A program made the translations under genes and the position numbers. The notes below the pieces were generated by a model. The model saw nothing but the letters and a program-made list of their open reading frames with translations, did not search any database and was not told where the DNA came from. A stretch of 64,000 nucleotides of DNA from contig NZ_CP108070.1 in NCBI RefSeq assembly GCF_036178845.1, positions 2,294,001-2,358,000 on the forward strand, in the 5' to 3' direction. Below are positions 36,437-45,624 of the stretch, piece after piece (within the stretch, counting starts at the first letter, position 1; each line of letters opens with the position of its first letter). Source of the stretch: Streptomyces sp. NBC_00271 (GTDB lineage Bacteria > Actinomycetota > Actinomycetes > Streptomycetales > Streptomycetaceae).

Positions 36437-37342
36437 TCAGGGCCCCGTCGAGGAGTCGGCGGGGTCTTGGGAGGTTCGCACGCCCGCTTCGATACTTCCT
36501 TTGATGCCGAGTTTTCTGCGTGCCCGCTGGTAGAACGTCGTCCCGCCCAGGCGCACGACATGAGCCGCCGCGGGGCATGCCGACACGGTGACCCGGTCGC
36601 CCGCGTCGAGGTAGCCGAGTACCTCGCCGTCGACCTCGACCGCCAGTCGCCCGGTCGTGGGGAGCAGTTCGAGGGTGACGTCCTCGTCCGCGGGCAGGGC
36701 GAGCGCCCGGTCGAACGACGAGTGCGCGCTGGCGGGGACGACCAGGATGGCTTCCACCCGGGGCGAGAGGATCGGGCCGCCCGCGGCGAAGCTGTAGGCC
36801 GTGGATCCGGTCGAGGTGGAGACCACGACGGCGTCGGCGGCGTAGCGGATGAACTCCTCGCCCTGGAGCCGGATCGCGATGGCGGCCATGCCGCTGCCGG
36901 GTACCCGTACGAGGGCGATGTCGTTGAACGCACGGACCTCGCGCCCGTCCGGGAGGCGCGTCCGTACGGCCATCCGGGCCTCGGTGGTGAACTGGCCGCT
37001 GTCGATCCGGTCCAGCGCCGGCTGGAGTTCGTCGACATCGATCTCCGCGAGGAAGCCCAGCCGGCCCAGGTTGACGCCGAGCACCGGAGTGTCGCTTCCG
37101 GACAGCAGCCTCATGGAACGGAGCATGGTCCCGTCCCCGCCGAGACTGACGATCAGATCGGCCCGGGCGACGAGGTCCTGATCCGGTACGGCCACGGCGC
37201 TGCAGGCGATACGGCCGACCTCGTCCGGCAGCCCCAGCACCTCGGCGTCGTTCTTGCGGGCCCACTGCACGACCGACTCGATGACCGGTCCCGGATTGCG
37301 CCGGGGATGCAGGATCAGGCCGATCGATCCGATCAGACCCAT
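36437..37342 (-). CDS. nadK: NAD kinase
   Basis: 301 residues. It shows the full set of NAD-kinase blocks: LIVSLGGDGTMLRSMRLL with the GGDGT motif, VLGVNLGRLGFLAE, FNDIALVRV, VVSTSTGSTAYSFAAGGPILSP and the C-terminal EVDGEVLG. It phosphorylates NAD to NADP. Streptomyces usually carries more than one copy; this one, beside a zinc-ribbon gene and away from recN, may be an accessory paralogue. ATG 37342 has GGAAGGGA 7 bases upstream. Confidence 0.93.
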   Translation of the reverse strand: MGLIGSIGLILHPRRNPGPVIESVVQWARKNDAEVLGLPDEVGRIACSAVAVPDQDLVARADLIVSLGGDGTMLRSMRLLSGSDTPVLGVNLGRLGFLAEIDVDELQPALDRIDSGQFTTEARMAVRTRLPDGREVRAFNDIALVRVPGSGMAAIAIRLQGEEFIRYAADAVVVSTSTGSTAYSFAAGGPILSPRVEAILVVPASAHSSFDRALALPADEDVTLELLPTTGRLAVEVDGEVLGYLDAGDRVTVSACPAAAHVVRLGGTTFYQRARRKLGIKGSIEAGVRTSQDPADSSTGP

Positions 37343-37532
37343 GAGAGGGTTCCCTTCCGTCGAGACGCCATGTCCAAGTAGTCCATCATTGCCCGACGAG
37401 GGATATTTCCGACCGATGCGGCACGGAATACAGTCTGGACGACTCATACGGAAGGGGTCGGCGGCGGACCGGCGCCGACCGCGGGGAGCGCGGCGCCGTC
37501 GACGTACCGCCGCGCCGGTCCCCGCCCCCGGC

Positions 37533-37829
37533 TCAGGCCTGGTACGGCTGCTGGGGCTGCTGCGGCTGGCCGTACTGCTGGGCGGCGTGCGCGCTCGCGG
37601 CCTGCGCCTGCAGCTGCTCCGCCTGCTCCTTGGTCGCCTTCTGCTCCGCGCCGCAGAAAGTGCACTGCGTCGCGTACTTCGACGAGATCGGGAACAGCGG
37701 CACGAAGAACAGCGTGAACTTCGTGACACGCTTGCGGAGCGTGTGCGCCGAGGGATTGCCGCAGCGGCCACACACCAGCGTCAGTATCGCGAGCTGGTAC
37801 AGGTATCCCCTGGTGCCAAAAATGATCAT
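37533..37829 (-). CDS. Small zinc-ribbon membrane-associated protein
   Basis: 98 residues. Two CxxC pairs, CGRCGN (about residue 20) and CTFCGAEQ (about 56), make a zinc ribbon; between them lies the hydrophobic KFTLFFVPLFPISSKY segment. The tail is Gln/Pro/Ala-rich (QPQQPQQPYQA). Start MIIFGTRGYLYQ with GGGAGGGA about 9 bases upstream. A common Streptomyces small protein of unknown function. Confidence 0.8.
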   Translation of the reverse strand: MIIFGTRGYLYQLAILTLVCGRCGNPSAHTLRKRVTKFTLFFVPLFPISSKYATQCTFCGAEQKATKEQAEQLQAQAASAHAAQQYGQPQQPQQPYQA

Positions 37830-38186
37830 ACTGTTGGTCCCTCCCGGGTCGGTGCGGACGAGCTGCGGAGTGCAGTCGCGGAGCACAGTCTCGTGCACGT
37901 CGACGCGCTCGGCGATGGCGGGGTTGCACGATGCCGCCCGAAAATCCGACGGGAGCTCGGGGGGCCGCCGGTCCTGGGGCAAGGTCGCGGTGACGGCCAG
38001 CGGGGCGGCTGACGCTCCGTCACGGCCTCACCGACGACGGTCAGATCGGGTTCGTCGTCCACGACAGTGGCGAGTCCCGCGCACTCCGGCGGGCACCGCC
38101 GCGCACCGGTGCCCGCCCCGCCCCTGCCCACAGAACCCGTACGCGCCCCGGAACCCGCGCGGGTGGCACGAGATCCGGTGACCGCT
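37830..38186. other. Intergenic region without an intact gene
   Basis: About 355 bp between the zinc-ribbon gene start and the ung stop. No credible gene. On the minus strand around 38020-38070 the frame reads VVDDEPDLTVVGEAV, which resembles a response-regulator N-terminal fragment but is too short to call. GC-rich inverted repeats are present around 38090-38125. Confidence 0.5.
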
Positions 38187-38885
38187 CTACGGCAGGCGCC
38201 AGTCCACCGGCTGGACGCCCTGCCTCTCCAGCAGCTCGTTGGCCCGGCTGAACGGACGCGAGCCGAAGAAGCCGCGATCGGCCGACATCGGTGAGGGGTG
38301 CGCGGACTCGATCGCCGGGAGATCCCCGAGCAGCGGCCGCAGGTTGCGGGCGTCACGACCCCACAGGATCGACACCAGCGGCTTCTCCCGCGCGACCAGC
38401 GCCCGGATCGCCTGCTCCGTGACCTCTTCCCAGCCCTTGCCCCGGTGCGCCGCGGGCTGGCGGGGCGCCGTCGTCAGCGCCCTGTTGAGCAGCAGCACCC
38501 CCTGCTCGGTCCAGGGCGTCAGATCGCCGTTGGACGGCCTGGGCAGCCCCAGGTCCGTGTGCAGTTCCCGGAAGATGTTCTCCAGGCTGCCCGGCAGCGA
38601 ACGCACCTCCGGCGACACGGCGAAACTCAGCCCGATGGCCATCCCCGGCGTGGGGTAGGGATCCTGGCCGACGATCAACACGCGGACGTCGTCGAACGGC
38701 TGCTGGAAAGCCCGTAGGACATTCGCCCCGGCCGGGAGATAGGTCCGGCCCGCCGCTATCTCGGCCCGGAGGAAGTCCCCCATGGCGGCGATTCGTTCGG
38801 CCGCAGGTTCCAGAGCCTTCGCCCAGCCTGCTTCGATGAGTTCATGCAAGGGTCGTGGTGCCACGACGTGCCACTCTACTGGCAC
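38187..38885 (-). CDS. ung: Uracil-DNA glycosylase, family 1
   Basis: 232 residues. The catalytic water-activating motif appears as [16 protein letters not shown] and the DNA-intercalating motif as [28 protein letters not shown] and [13 protein letters not shown] are also typical. It removes uracil from DNA. The ORF opens at GTG 38885 without an obvious ribosome binding site; an in-frame GTG at 38864 ([11 protein letters not shown]) lies nearer the usual N-terminus of this subgroup, so the start is uncertain by seven residues. Streptomyces commonly has two ung genes. Confidence 0.92.
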   Translation of the reverse strand: MPVEWHVVAPRPLHELIEAGWAKALEPAAERIAAMGDFLRAEIAAGRTYLPAGANVLRAFQQPFDDVRVLIVGQDPYPTPGMAIGLSFAVSPEVRSLPGSLENIFRELHTDLGLPRPSNGDLTPWTEQGVLLLNRALTTAPRQPAAHRGKGWEEVTEQAIRALVAREKPLVSILWGRDARNLRPLLGDLPAIESAHPSPMSADRGFFGSRPFSRANELLERQGVQPVDWRLP

Positions 38886-39043
38886 ACGCCGTGACGCATT
38901 CCTACGGATTCATACGGACGAGCGCCGCGCACGGACCCGCCCCTCGGCGCTAGTCTTCCTCCGCGCCGAGATCATCGAGCTGGTCCAGCCGATCACCCAA
39001 CCGACCGCCCAGCCGGCCGGTCAGCAGAGAGGAGGGGAGCCTG

Positions 39044-40090
39044 TTGCGTCCCTCCCACGCGTCGGCGGGTGTGCTGGCGGTGGACTCGGGTGGCTCGGGG
39101 CTGCGGGCGGCGCTGGCCGTGCGCGGGCATGTCGTCGGCGTTCCACTGACCTCCAAGGAACCGGTCCGCACCGGCCCGCGCGGCATCGACGCCGGACATC
39201 TGCTGGAGCAACTGCTCCCGATGGCCCGGGAGTTGATGGCCACCACCGGGACGGAGGAGCTCGAGGCCGTCGCCGTCGGAGCGGCGGGCCTCGCCACCCT
39301 CGGCGACGCACTGCGCGCCGAGCTGCCCTCCGCGCTGGAGCGCGAACTCGGCGTGCGGCGGCTCGCGTTGGCCGCCGACGCGGTGACCGCGTACGTGGGC
39401 GCGCTCGGCCCCCGGCCGGGCGCGGTGATCGCCGCGGGCACCGGCATGATCGCGGTCGGCACCGATCTGGGGAGCTGGCGCAGGGCGGACGGCTGGGGCC
39501 ATCTGCTCGGCGACTGCGGCGGTGGGGCGTGGATCGGTCGCGCCGGGCTCGAGGCGGCCCTGCGGGCCTTCGACGGGCGCCCCGGCGGGTCGGCGGAGCT
39601 GCTGGCGCGGGCCGAGGAGATGTTCGGGCCGGTGGCCGGGTTGCCGGGCAAGCTGTATCCACGCACCGACCGGCCCGCCGTACTCGCCTCCTTCGCGCCC
39701 GAAGTGGCCGCGTGCGCCGCGTCCGCCGTCGGCGACCCCGTCGCACGCGACGTGCTGCGCGCCGCCGCCCGGCACCTGGCCGACTCCGCGGCCGCCGTCT
39801 GCCCGGACACCGGGGAGGACCGGGTCGCCCTCACCGGGGGCCTGTTCCAGATGGGCGACCCCCTCCTCGTACCGCTGCGCGCGGAGTTGACGCAGCGGCT
39901 GCCGCACGCCCGGCAGGTACCGGCCGCGGGCACCCCGCTGGACGGCGCCGTACGTATCGCCGTCGACCTGGCGAGCGACCGGCTCACGCTCCCCCGCGAC
40001 GAACACATGCTTTACGTGATAGCCGAAAAGGGCACAACCTCGCCATCCGTCCCCCGAAAGGGGGATTCATCCACCCTGTCGGACAAGTGA
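39044..40090 (+). CDS. BadF/BcrA ATPase-family kinase, N-acetylglucosamine kinase-like
   Basis: 348 residues of the ASKHA (actin-like ATPase) fold: phosphate-1 motif VLAVDSGGSGLRAAL, VAVGAAGLATLG, ADAVTAYVGALG, then AAGTGMIAVGTDLGSWRRADGWGHLLGDCGGGAWIG and a phosphate-2/adenosine region VALTGGLFQMG. This is the pattern of N-acetylglucosamine kinases. TTG 39044 is the likely start, with GGAGGGGAG about 6 bases upstream, an unusual start codon that may lower expression. An in-frame GTG (39068) is the alternative. Confidence 0.82.
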   Translation: MRPSHASAGVLAVDSGGSGLRAALAVRGHVVGVPLTSKEPVRTGPRGIDAGHLLEQLLPMARELMATTGTEELEAVAVGAAGLATLGDALRAELPSALERELGVRRLALAADAVTAYVGALGPRPGAVIAAGTGMIAVGTDLGSWRRADGWGHLLGDCGGGAWIGRAGLEAALRAFDGRPGGSAELLARAEEMFGPVAGLPGKLYPRTDRPAVLASFAPEVAACAASAVGDPVARDVLRAAARHLADSAAAVCPDTGEDRVALTGGLFQMGDPLLVPLRAELTQRLPHARQVPAAGTPLDGAVRIAVDLASDRLTLPRDEHMLYVIAEKGTTSPSVPRKGDSSTLSDK

Positions 40091-40257
40091 AGTTGACTCC
40101 CGCACCGGTCGTCACAGGAGCACCACGGCACCGGCAAGTCCAGCCACACCGATCATTTCTGATCCACGCGTAACTCATCAGACAAAAGGGGACGGATACC
40201 GCTCACCTGCACCCTCCCCGAACAGGGGAGCCCAAGAAACCAGTAACATGCGTCGCC

Positions 40258-41181
40258 ATGAGCTCCCCCACTGGACCCGCGTCCGGCCTGCCAGTACGAA
40301 TGCCGCGACCTCGCCAGCCCGGGCGGCACCGCCGACCCGAGCCGCTGGCGGCTCCCGAGGGCGCGCCTGCGCTCGTCCTCGCGGTGCCGGGCACCTCCAG
40401 CGCGGCCACGCGCAGCCTCGCCGAGGAGGTCGTGAGCATCGCGCGCTCCGAGCTGCCCGGCCTCGACGCCCGCATCGGGTACCTCGACGGGGACGACGCC
40501 GAGTTCCCCACGCTGCAGTCCGTGCTCACGCGTGCCGCCGAGGAGCGCACCGCCCGCTATGAGCAGGCACGTGCCGCCGGTGCGGACGTGACCGAGCCCG
40601 ACGGCCCCGTCGCCGTCGTGGTGCCCCTGCTCGCCGGCCCGGACAACGCGCTGCTGCGCCGGGTCCGCCAGGCCGTCATGGAGAGCCGGATCGCGGCCGA
40701 CCTGACCGACGTTCTCGGCCCCCACCCGCTGCTCGCGGAGGCGCTGCACGTGCGTCTGTCCGAGGCGGGTCTGGCGCGCGCCGACCGTGCCCGGCTGTTC
40801 ACCGTGGCCACGGCCGCCGACGGCATCATCCTCGCCTCCGTGGGCGGCGAGGAGGCCGTACAGGCGGCCGGGATCACCGGCATGCTGCTCGCCGCGCGGC
40901 TCGCCGTGCCGGTGATGGCGGCGGCGCTGGACGAGGAGGGCGCGATCGCGGCCACCGCCGAGCAGCTGCGCGGCTCGGGTTCCCAGCAGCTCGCCCTGGC
41001 TCCGTACCTGATCGGACCGGAGATCGACGCCGGTCTGCTGGACGCAGCCGCCAAGGAGGCGGGTTGCTCCGCCGCCGAGGCGCTCGGCCCGTACCCGGCG
41101 ATCGGCAAGCTCGCGCTGGCCAAGTACACGACGGCGCTGGGCATCGCCCCACAGCAGCCGCAGGGCGCGCCGGTCCGCTGA
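40258..41181 (+). CDS. CbiX/sirohydrochlorin chelatase-like protein lacking the metal-binding histidines
   Basis: 307 residues with the two-lobe layout of CbiX-type chelatases: ALVLAVPGTSSAATRSLAEEV at the first strand, PVAVVVPLLAGPDNALLRRV at the second, LGPHPLLAEALHVRL, and a second lobe with YLIGPEIDAGLLDAAAKEAGC. Active chelatases have His at the first-strand loop (HGS) and near the end of the PLLL strand (GYHV); here these are PGT and GPDN. The protein may therefore be a non-catalytic relative or a metal-binding protein of another kind. It is followed by a strong terminator. Confidence 0.68.
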   Translation: MSSPTGPASGLPVRMPRPRQPGRHRRPEPLAAPEGAPALVLAVPGTSSAATRSLAEEVVSIARSELPGLDARIGYLDGDDAEFPTLQSVLTRAAEERTARYEQARAAGADVTEPDGPVAVVVPLLAGPDNALLRRVRQAVMESRIAADLTDVLGPHPLLAEALHVRLSEAGLARADRARLFTVATAADGIILASVGGEEAVQAAGITGMLLAARLAVPVMAAALDEEGAIAATAEQLRGSGSQQLALAPYLIGPEIDAGLLDAAAKEAGCSAAEALGPYPAIGKLALAKYTTALGIAPQQPQGAPVR

Positions 41182-41208
41182 CCGCCCAGGCACCACCCCT
41201 CGCACGTC

Positions 41209-41243
41209 GAAGGGCCCGCTCCTCGCACGGGAGCGGGCCCTTC
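41209..41243. terminator. Bidirectional hairpin terminator
   Basis: A perfect 13-bp stem (GAAGGGCCCGCTC at 41209-41221 pairing with 41231-41243) with a 9-base loop sits between the convergent CbiX-like and lactonase genes and ends in TTCTG. Confidence 0.85.
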
Positions 41244-41305
41244 TGTCGTCGGCTCTCTCGTATGTCGCCGGCTCCTACGTCGGCGGCGGGCCACCGCCGG
41301 GCGGG

Positions 41306-42352
41306 TCAGCCGAAGACCACGCAGGACGCCGCCGGAACCTCCACCGAGCCGCCCCGTCGCGGCACCCCCGTGTCCGGGTCGACCGCGAACCAGGTCACGT
41401 CCCCCGAGCGCTCGTTGGCGGCGTACAGGAAGCGTCCCGAGGGGTCGAGGGCCAGCGCGCGCGGCCAGGTGCCGCCGCAGGGCACCGTGGCGACCAGCCG
41501 CAGCCCTTCGCCCACCGCGTCGGGCGTGAGCACGGAGACGACGTCCTGGCCGCGGGTGGCGGTCCACACGAAGCGTCCGTCGGGCGACACCACGATGCCC
41601 GAGGGGTACGCGTCACCGTCCGGGACCCCCGAGAGCACCGGTGTCTCCCCGACGGGACGCAGAGAGCCTTCCTGGGCGCTCCAGCGGCAGACGGTGACCG
41701 TGGGGGCGAGTTCGTTGAGCACGTACGCGTGTTCGCCGCGTGGGTGGAAGACCAGGTGGCGGGGCCCGGAGCCGGGGCGCAGCGCGATCTCGCGGTGCAG
41801 CGTGAGCCGGCCGGCGTCCAGCGCGCACACCCGCACGGAGTCCGTGCCGAGGTCGACGCTGACGGCCCAGCGCCCGCTCGGGTCGGGCTGTACCTGGTGG
41901 GCGTGCGGGCTCTGCTGGCGCGGGATGTGCGGGCCGCGGCCCTGGTGCTGGAGCACGCTGGAGGCGGCGCCGACGAGCGCGCCGTCGTCGCGCACGGGCA
42001 GGGCGGTGACGCTGCCGGAGCCGTAGTTGGCGGTCAGGACGTGTCCCGCGAACACGCTGAGGTGCGTGGGGCCGCTGCCTCCGACGGAGACCAACGGCCC
42101 GGCGGGCTTCGGCTCGTCGCCGTCCACGCGGTACGCGGCCACCGCGCCGTCGGCCGTCTCGCTGACCGCGTAGAGCATGTCGCGGGCGGGCGACAGGGCG
42201 AGGTACGAGGGATCGGGCACGCCGTCCACCGCGCTCAGGAGGGTCAGCGCGCCGCTGCCGCGGTCCACGGCCGCGGTGAGGACGCCGGGGCCTCCCGCCG
42301 CCGTGAACGAGCCGATGAACGCCCGCTGTTCCCGCGTGCCGCCGTCTGCCAC
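41306..42352 (-). CDS. Lactonase-family beta-propeller (6-phosphogluconolactonase-like)
   Basis: 348 residues with the Lactonase (Pfam-type) seven-bladed propeller signatures: AFIGSFTAAGGPG at the start, PSYLALSPARDMLYAVSE, GPTHLSVFAGHVLTANYGSGSVT, HAHQVQPDPSGRWAVSVDLGTDSVRV, GPRHLVFHPRGEHAYVLNEL and WPRALALDPSGRFLYAANERS. The family includes Pgl enzymes of the pentose phosphate pathway and muconate-lactone-type enzymes. GTG 42352 has AGAGGGGAA 6 bases upstream. It lies 62 bp downstream of the nitric oxide synthase gene on the same strand, so the two may be co-transcribed. Confidence 0.83.
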   Translation of the reverse strand: MADGGTREQRAFIGSFTAAGGPGVLTAAVDRGSGALTLLSAVDGVPDPSYLALSPARDMLYAVSETADGAVAAYRVDGDEPKPAGPLVSVGGSGPTHLSVFAGHVLTANYGSGSVTALPVRDDGALVGAASSVLQHQGRGPHIPRQQSPHAHQVQPDPSGRWAVSVDLGTDSVRVCALDAGRLTLHREIALRPGSGPRHLVFHPRGEHAYVLNELAPTVTVCRWSAQEGSLRPVGETPVLSGVPDGDAYPSGIVVSPDGRFVWTATRGQDVVSVLTPDAVGEGLRLVATVPCGGTWPRALALDPSGRFLYAANERSGDVTWFAVDPDTGVPRRGGSVEVPAASCVVFG

Positions 42353-42414
42353 TGCCGTTCCCCTCTCGGTCCCGCGCTGTCCGGGGCCGACGGTAGCAGT
42401 CGGCGACCAACGGT

Positions 42415-43806
42415 CTAGACCAAGGTCCCGCCCGCCTCCCCGAGCGCCCGTGCGCGCGCCTCCGGGTGGTGGACGTACGCGGGATGCTGTTCCACGGTCT
42501 CGTAGGTGCGGTGGAAGACGGGTGTGGCGCTGCCGGAGATGGGCGGCACGATCCACGACCAGTCCGCGCCGACCCGGCGGCCCTTGCGCTCCTCGCGGCC
42601 GAGGTGGGTGAGGAAGCGCCGGGACTCGGTGTGGTGGTCGGCGACGGTGACGCCCGCGCGGTCGAAGGAGTGCAGGACGGAGCGGTTGAGTTCGACGAGC
42701 ACGCGGTCCTTCCACAGCGAGCGGTCGGTGCGGGTGTCGAGGCCGAGGCGGTCGGCGAGGTACGGCAGGAGGTTGTAGCGGTCGGTGTCGGCGAGGTTGC
42801 GGGCGCCTATCTCGGTGCCCATGTACCAGCCGTTGAACGGGGCCGCCGGGTAGCAGATGCCGCCGATCTCCAGGCACATGTTGGCGAGCGCGGGCACGGC
42901 GTGCCAGCGCAGTCCGAGCGAGCGCCACCAGGTGTACTCGGGGTGGGCGAGCTCCACTTCGAGCACCGCGTCCTTGGGCAGCGTGAACCAGCGGGGTTGT
43001 TCGTCGGGCTTGCCGTCGGCGCCCTGGATCACCAGCGGCAGGACGTCGAACGGGGTGCCGGGGCCGCCGGGCCAGCCGAGCCGCCGGGCCAGTGCGGTGA
43101 GACCCGCGTTGCGCGGATCGCCGGTCACGCCGCCGTCCGGGCGGGCGTAACCGGCGTACCGGATGAGCTGTTCGTTCCAGATCCGTGGCCCTGGGCTCCC
43201 CGGCCGGTCGGGCGCGAAGACGGTGATGAGGGCCCTGATCCGGCCCTCGCCTGCGGCCTCCCGCAGATGGTCCGCCGAGGCCTCGGCGACGTCCTCGGCC
43301 GTCCGCACGTCCCTGCGGTCACGGACGCACAGGGAGCGCCAGTACAGGCGCCCGATGCAGCGGTTGGCGTTGCGCCAGGCGACGCGGGCACCGAAGGCGA
43401 GCTCCTCGGTGGTGTGGCGGTACGTGCCGGTCTCCGCGATCTCGGCCCGCGCGGCGGCGATGCGCCGGGCCGGGTCGCCGAGGCGCTCCTCGGTGTGGCG
43501 GAGGGTGAGGAACTCGGCGGCGGCGCGCAGCAGTGCGTACGGCGGGGAGTCGTCGTGCGGCGTAGGGGCGTCGGACCGGCCCGGCACGGGGGTCAGGCGC
43601 CCGCCGAGACCCGGGACGGACGGCTGCGTCCGCCGGGATCCGCCGGCGTACGGCGGTGCGGTCGGGGTCGCGCCGCGGTCCCTGCGACCTGCCGGAACAC
43701 GGTCCAGCCAGCCGCCCGGCCCCTCGGCCCACGGCGTCGGGCGCCGCGCGCTCCCGTCGTCGCCGCAACGCTCTCCCTGTCCGGTTCCTCGCGGGAAGTC
43801 CCGCAT
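42415..43806 (-). CDS. nos: Bacterial nitric oxide synthase oxygenase
   Basis: 463 residues. The heme-thiolate signature is clear: AWRNANRCIGRLYWRSL, with the Cys as heme ligand. Further NOS blocks are GADGKPDEQPRWFTLP, WWRSLGLRWHAVPALANMCLEIGG, FNGWYMGTEIGARNLAD (the Glu that binds the arginine guanidinium) and DWSWIVPPISGSATPVFH near the pterin site. It makes nitric oxide and citrulline from arginine, using electrons from separate reductases because bacterial NOS lacks a reductase domain. The family is usually about 360 residues; the first 80-90 here are an Arg/Gly/Pro-rich extension without recognisable features. ATG 43806 has GGGGGTGG upstream, but a start inside the extension is possible. 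Confidence 0.93.
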   Translation of the reverse strand: MRDFPRGTGQGERCGDDGSARRPTPWAEGPGGWLDRVPAGRRDRGATPTAPPYAGGSRRTQPSVPGLGGRLTPVPGRSDAPTPHDDSPPYALLRAAAEFLTLRHTEERLGDPARRIAAARAEIAETGTYRHTTEELAFGARVAWRNANRCIGRLYWRSLCVRDRRDVRTAEDVAEASADHLREAAGEGRIRALITVFAPDRPGSPGPRIWNEQLIRYAGYARPDGGVTGDPRNAGLTALARRLGWPGGPGTPFDVLPLVIQGADGKPDEQPRWFTLPKDAVLEVELAHPEYTWWRSLGLRWHAVPALANMCLEIGGICYPAAPFNGWYMGTEIGARNLADTDRYNLLPYLADRLGLDTRTDRSLWKDRVLVELNRSVLHSFDRAGVTVADHHTESRRFLTHLGREERKGRRVGADWSWIVPPISGSATPVFHRTYETVEQHPAYVHHPEARARALGEAGGTLV

Positions 43807-43943
43807 GGTGCCACCCCCAAGAGGCTTATCCCGCGAGCCGCTCCCGCACGGTCCGCGGGTTCCGTGCGTCCGATAGCCGCGGGGTTACCCCGCCCGGGCG
43901 GTGATCCACCCTCTACGTGGTCCGTGCACGTGCCTCGCGCGTG

Positions 43944-45440
43944 TCAGACGCGAACGGGGTTCGAAGCACGAGGGTGCAGGAGGGGCGCGGCGAGTTCGGC
44001 GAGTGCCCGCTCCAGCCCGTGCAGGTGTGCGAGTACCGGCTCTTCCAGGGGAGGTGTTCCGGCCTGGACCGTGATCCGCCGCGGTTCGGGTGAGGTGAGT
44101 GCCTCGACGGCCCTCTCGACGCGTTCGCACGCCACGGCGAGGCGGTTGTCGCAGGAGGCCACGGGGTCCGACGCGATGGCGGCGAGGCCCCGTACTTCCC
44201 GCGCGCAGGTGTTCAGCGCCGCGAGTACCTGGCGCGCCCTGCGGCCGCGGGCGCGCAGGGGATTGAGGGGGTGCAGAAGGGGCGTGAGCGAGAGCCGCAC
44301 CTTGTTCAGCACCGTCTCCAGTTCCGCGACGCGTGCCGCGGGGTCGGCGGCGGCGGAGCCGTTCAGACGGGCCGCGGCCTCGGTCGTGCAGGCGTGGACG
44401 CACTGGATCGCCCGTACGATCCAGGCGTCCGTCGTGGCGTGCGTGGTGATCGGCAGCACGAGCAGCACCGCCAGCGCGGCGCCGATCGCCCCGATGCCGG
44501 TCTCCGCCAGCCGCAGCACGACCAGGTGCTGGTCCAGCACGCCGAACATCCCGTACAGCAGCTCGGCCATCACCGTCACCGCGAGCATCATCCAGGTGTA
44601 CGAGACCGCGGCACTGTAGAAGATGACGAACACACACACGGCGAGCAGGACCACGGTCGGTACGGGCGCCCCGTGCAGGGGGACGACGACCGAGGCCCCG
44701 AGGGCGATGCCGATCACCGTTCCGAGGACCCGGCGGTAGCCGCGGATCAGGGTCTCGCCGCGCGAGGTGGTGTTGACGAAGATCCACCAGGCGGCGCCGA
44801 CGGCCCAGTACCAGCGCTCCTGGGACAGCAGGCTTCCGACGCCCAGGGCGAAGGCGGCGGCCACGACGGCCTGGACCGCCTGGCGGGTAGTGGGACGGGC
44901 GAGGCCCCGGCCGGCCGAGGGGACGGGCGCCCCGGCGGGCGGCATCCGGCGCTCGTAGCACCACAGTCCGAATCGGACCGCCGAGGACGCGAGGAGGGCG
45001 AGCAGTACGGCGCCGTACAGCTCGGGCAGTCGCGCCGGCACGGTGCGCAGGAACTGCGCCATGAAGAAGGCCATGAACCCGAAGACACCGAGGGCATGGC
45101 CGCGCGCGCCCCAGCGCCGGGCGTACACACCGGCGCCGACGACGGCGAGGAAGGCCGCGCCCCGCGCCGCCGGGTGGTCGTGCAGGGTGGCCGCGAGAGC
45201 CAGGACAGGAAGGCCCACCGCGGGCAGCAGCGCCGTCGTCACCAGTTGTCCGCGCACCGTGGCGTCGGTGACCGTGAAGAGGGCGAGCAGCGCCGCGAGT
45301 CCTCCCGCGACCGCACCCGCGAGGGAGGAACCGGTGACGCCGCACAGGGCCACCGCCAGGCCGATGCCGAGGACGGCCCGGAGGGCGCCGCGCAGCCGCA
45401 GCCGGCCCGGGTCCGGTGCCACGAACACCCTCTTCAGCAC
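43944..45440 (-). CDS. FUSC-family membrane transporter
   Basis: 498 residues: two membrane bundles of about six segments each (LGIGLAVALCGVTGSSLAGA..., then AVQAVVAAAFALGVGSLL and WYWAVGAAWWIFVNTTSRGETLIRG), the latter being the FUSC signature. RGYRRVLGTVIGIALG lies in the second bundle and the C-terminus is a soluble helical tail. FUSC proteins export aromatic acids and related compounds. GTG 45440 has GGGGAA upstream; ATG codons further up lack ribosome binding sites. A TGAGCC-type motif lies about 130 bp upstream, shared with the Lrp gene. Confidence 0.82.
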   Translation of the reverse strand: MLKRVFVAPDPGRLRLRGALRAVLGIGLAVALCGVTGSSLAGAVAGGLAALLALFTVTDATVRGQLVTTALLPAVGLPVLALAATLHDHPAARGAAFLAVVGAGVYARRWGARGHALGVFGFMAFFMAQFLRTVPARLPELYGAVLLALLASSAVRFGLWCYERRMPPAGAPVPSAGRGLARPTTRQAVQAVVAAAFALGVGSLLSQERWYWAVGAAWWIFVNTTSRGETLIRGYRRVLGTVIGIALGASVVVPLHGAPVPTVVLLAVCVFVIFYSAAVSYTWMMLAVTVMAELLYGMFGVLDQHLVVLRLAETGIGAIGAALAVLLVLPITTHATTDAWIVRAIQCVHACTTEAAARLNGSAAADPAARVAELETVLNKVRLSLTPLLHPLNPLRARGRRARQVLAALNTCAREVRGLAAIASDPVASCDNRLAVACERVERAVEALTSPEPRRITVQAGTPPLEEPVLAHLHGLERALAELAAPLLHPRASNPVRV

Positions 45441-45568
45441 TGTTCCCCGCCCCTTGAGCTCAGCCTGTCCTTCAGGCATGCAAAAGGCGCCGCGGGGGTC
45501 CCGCAGCGCCATCGACCTGCCCATCACAGCATCATCGGGGCTGTTGGCTCAAGTGGACTCCGGAGCAC

Positions 45569-45586
45569 TGAGCCATTGGCACAGTC
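45569..45586. promoter_or_regulatory. TGAGCC-type motif upstream of the FUSC gene
   Basis: TGAGCCATTGGCACAGTC matches 16 of 18 bases with a site upstream of the Lrp/AsnC gene (46910-46927). A reversed half-site TTGGCTCA lies about 20 bases to its left (45544-45551), giving an inverted repeat of TGAGCCA elements. Its position fits an operator for the FUSC gene. Confidence 0.4.
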
Positions 45587-45624
45587 ATCGAGTGGGGAGG
45601 GGCGGCACGTGGATGCCATTGGCA

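Noticed and set aside
38020..38070. Response-regulator-like peptide VVDDEPDLTVVGEAV on the minus strand
   Set aside because: Only about 15 residues match a receiver domain, without flanking support; too short to call a gene or pseudogene.
38090..38125. GC-rich inverted repeats as a terminator between ung and the zinc-ribbon gene
   Set aside because: Several overlapping weak pairings, none clearly dominant or well placed.
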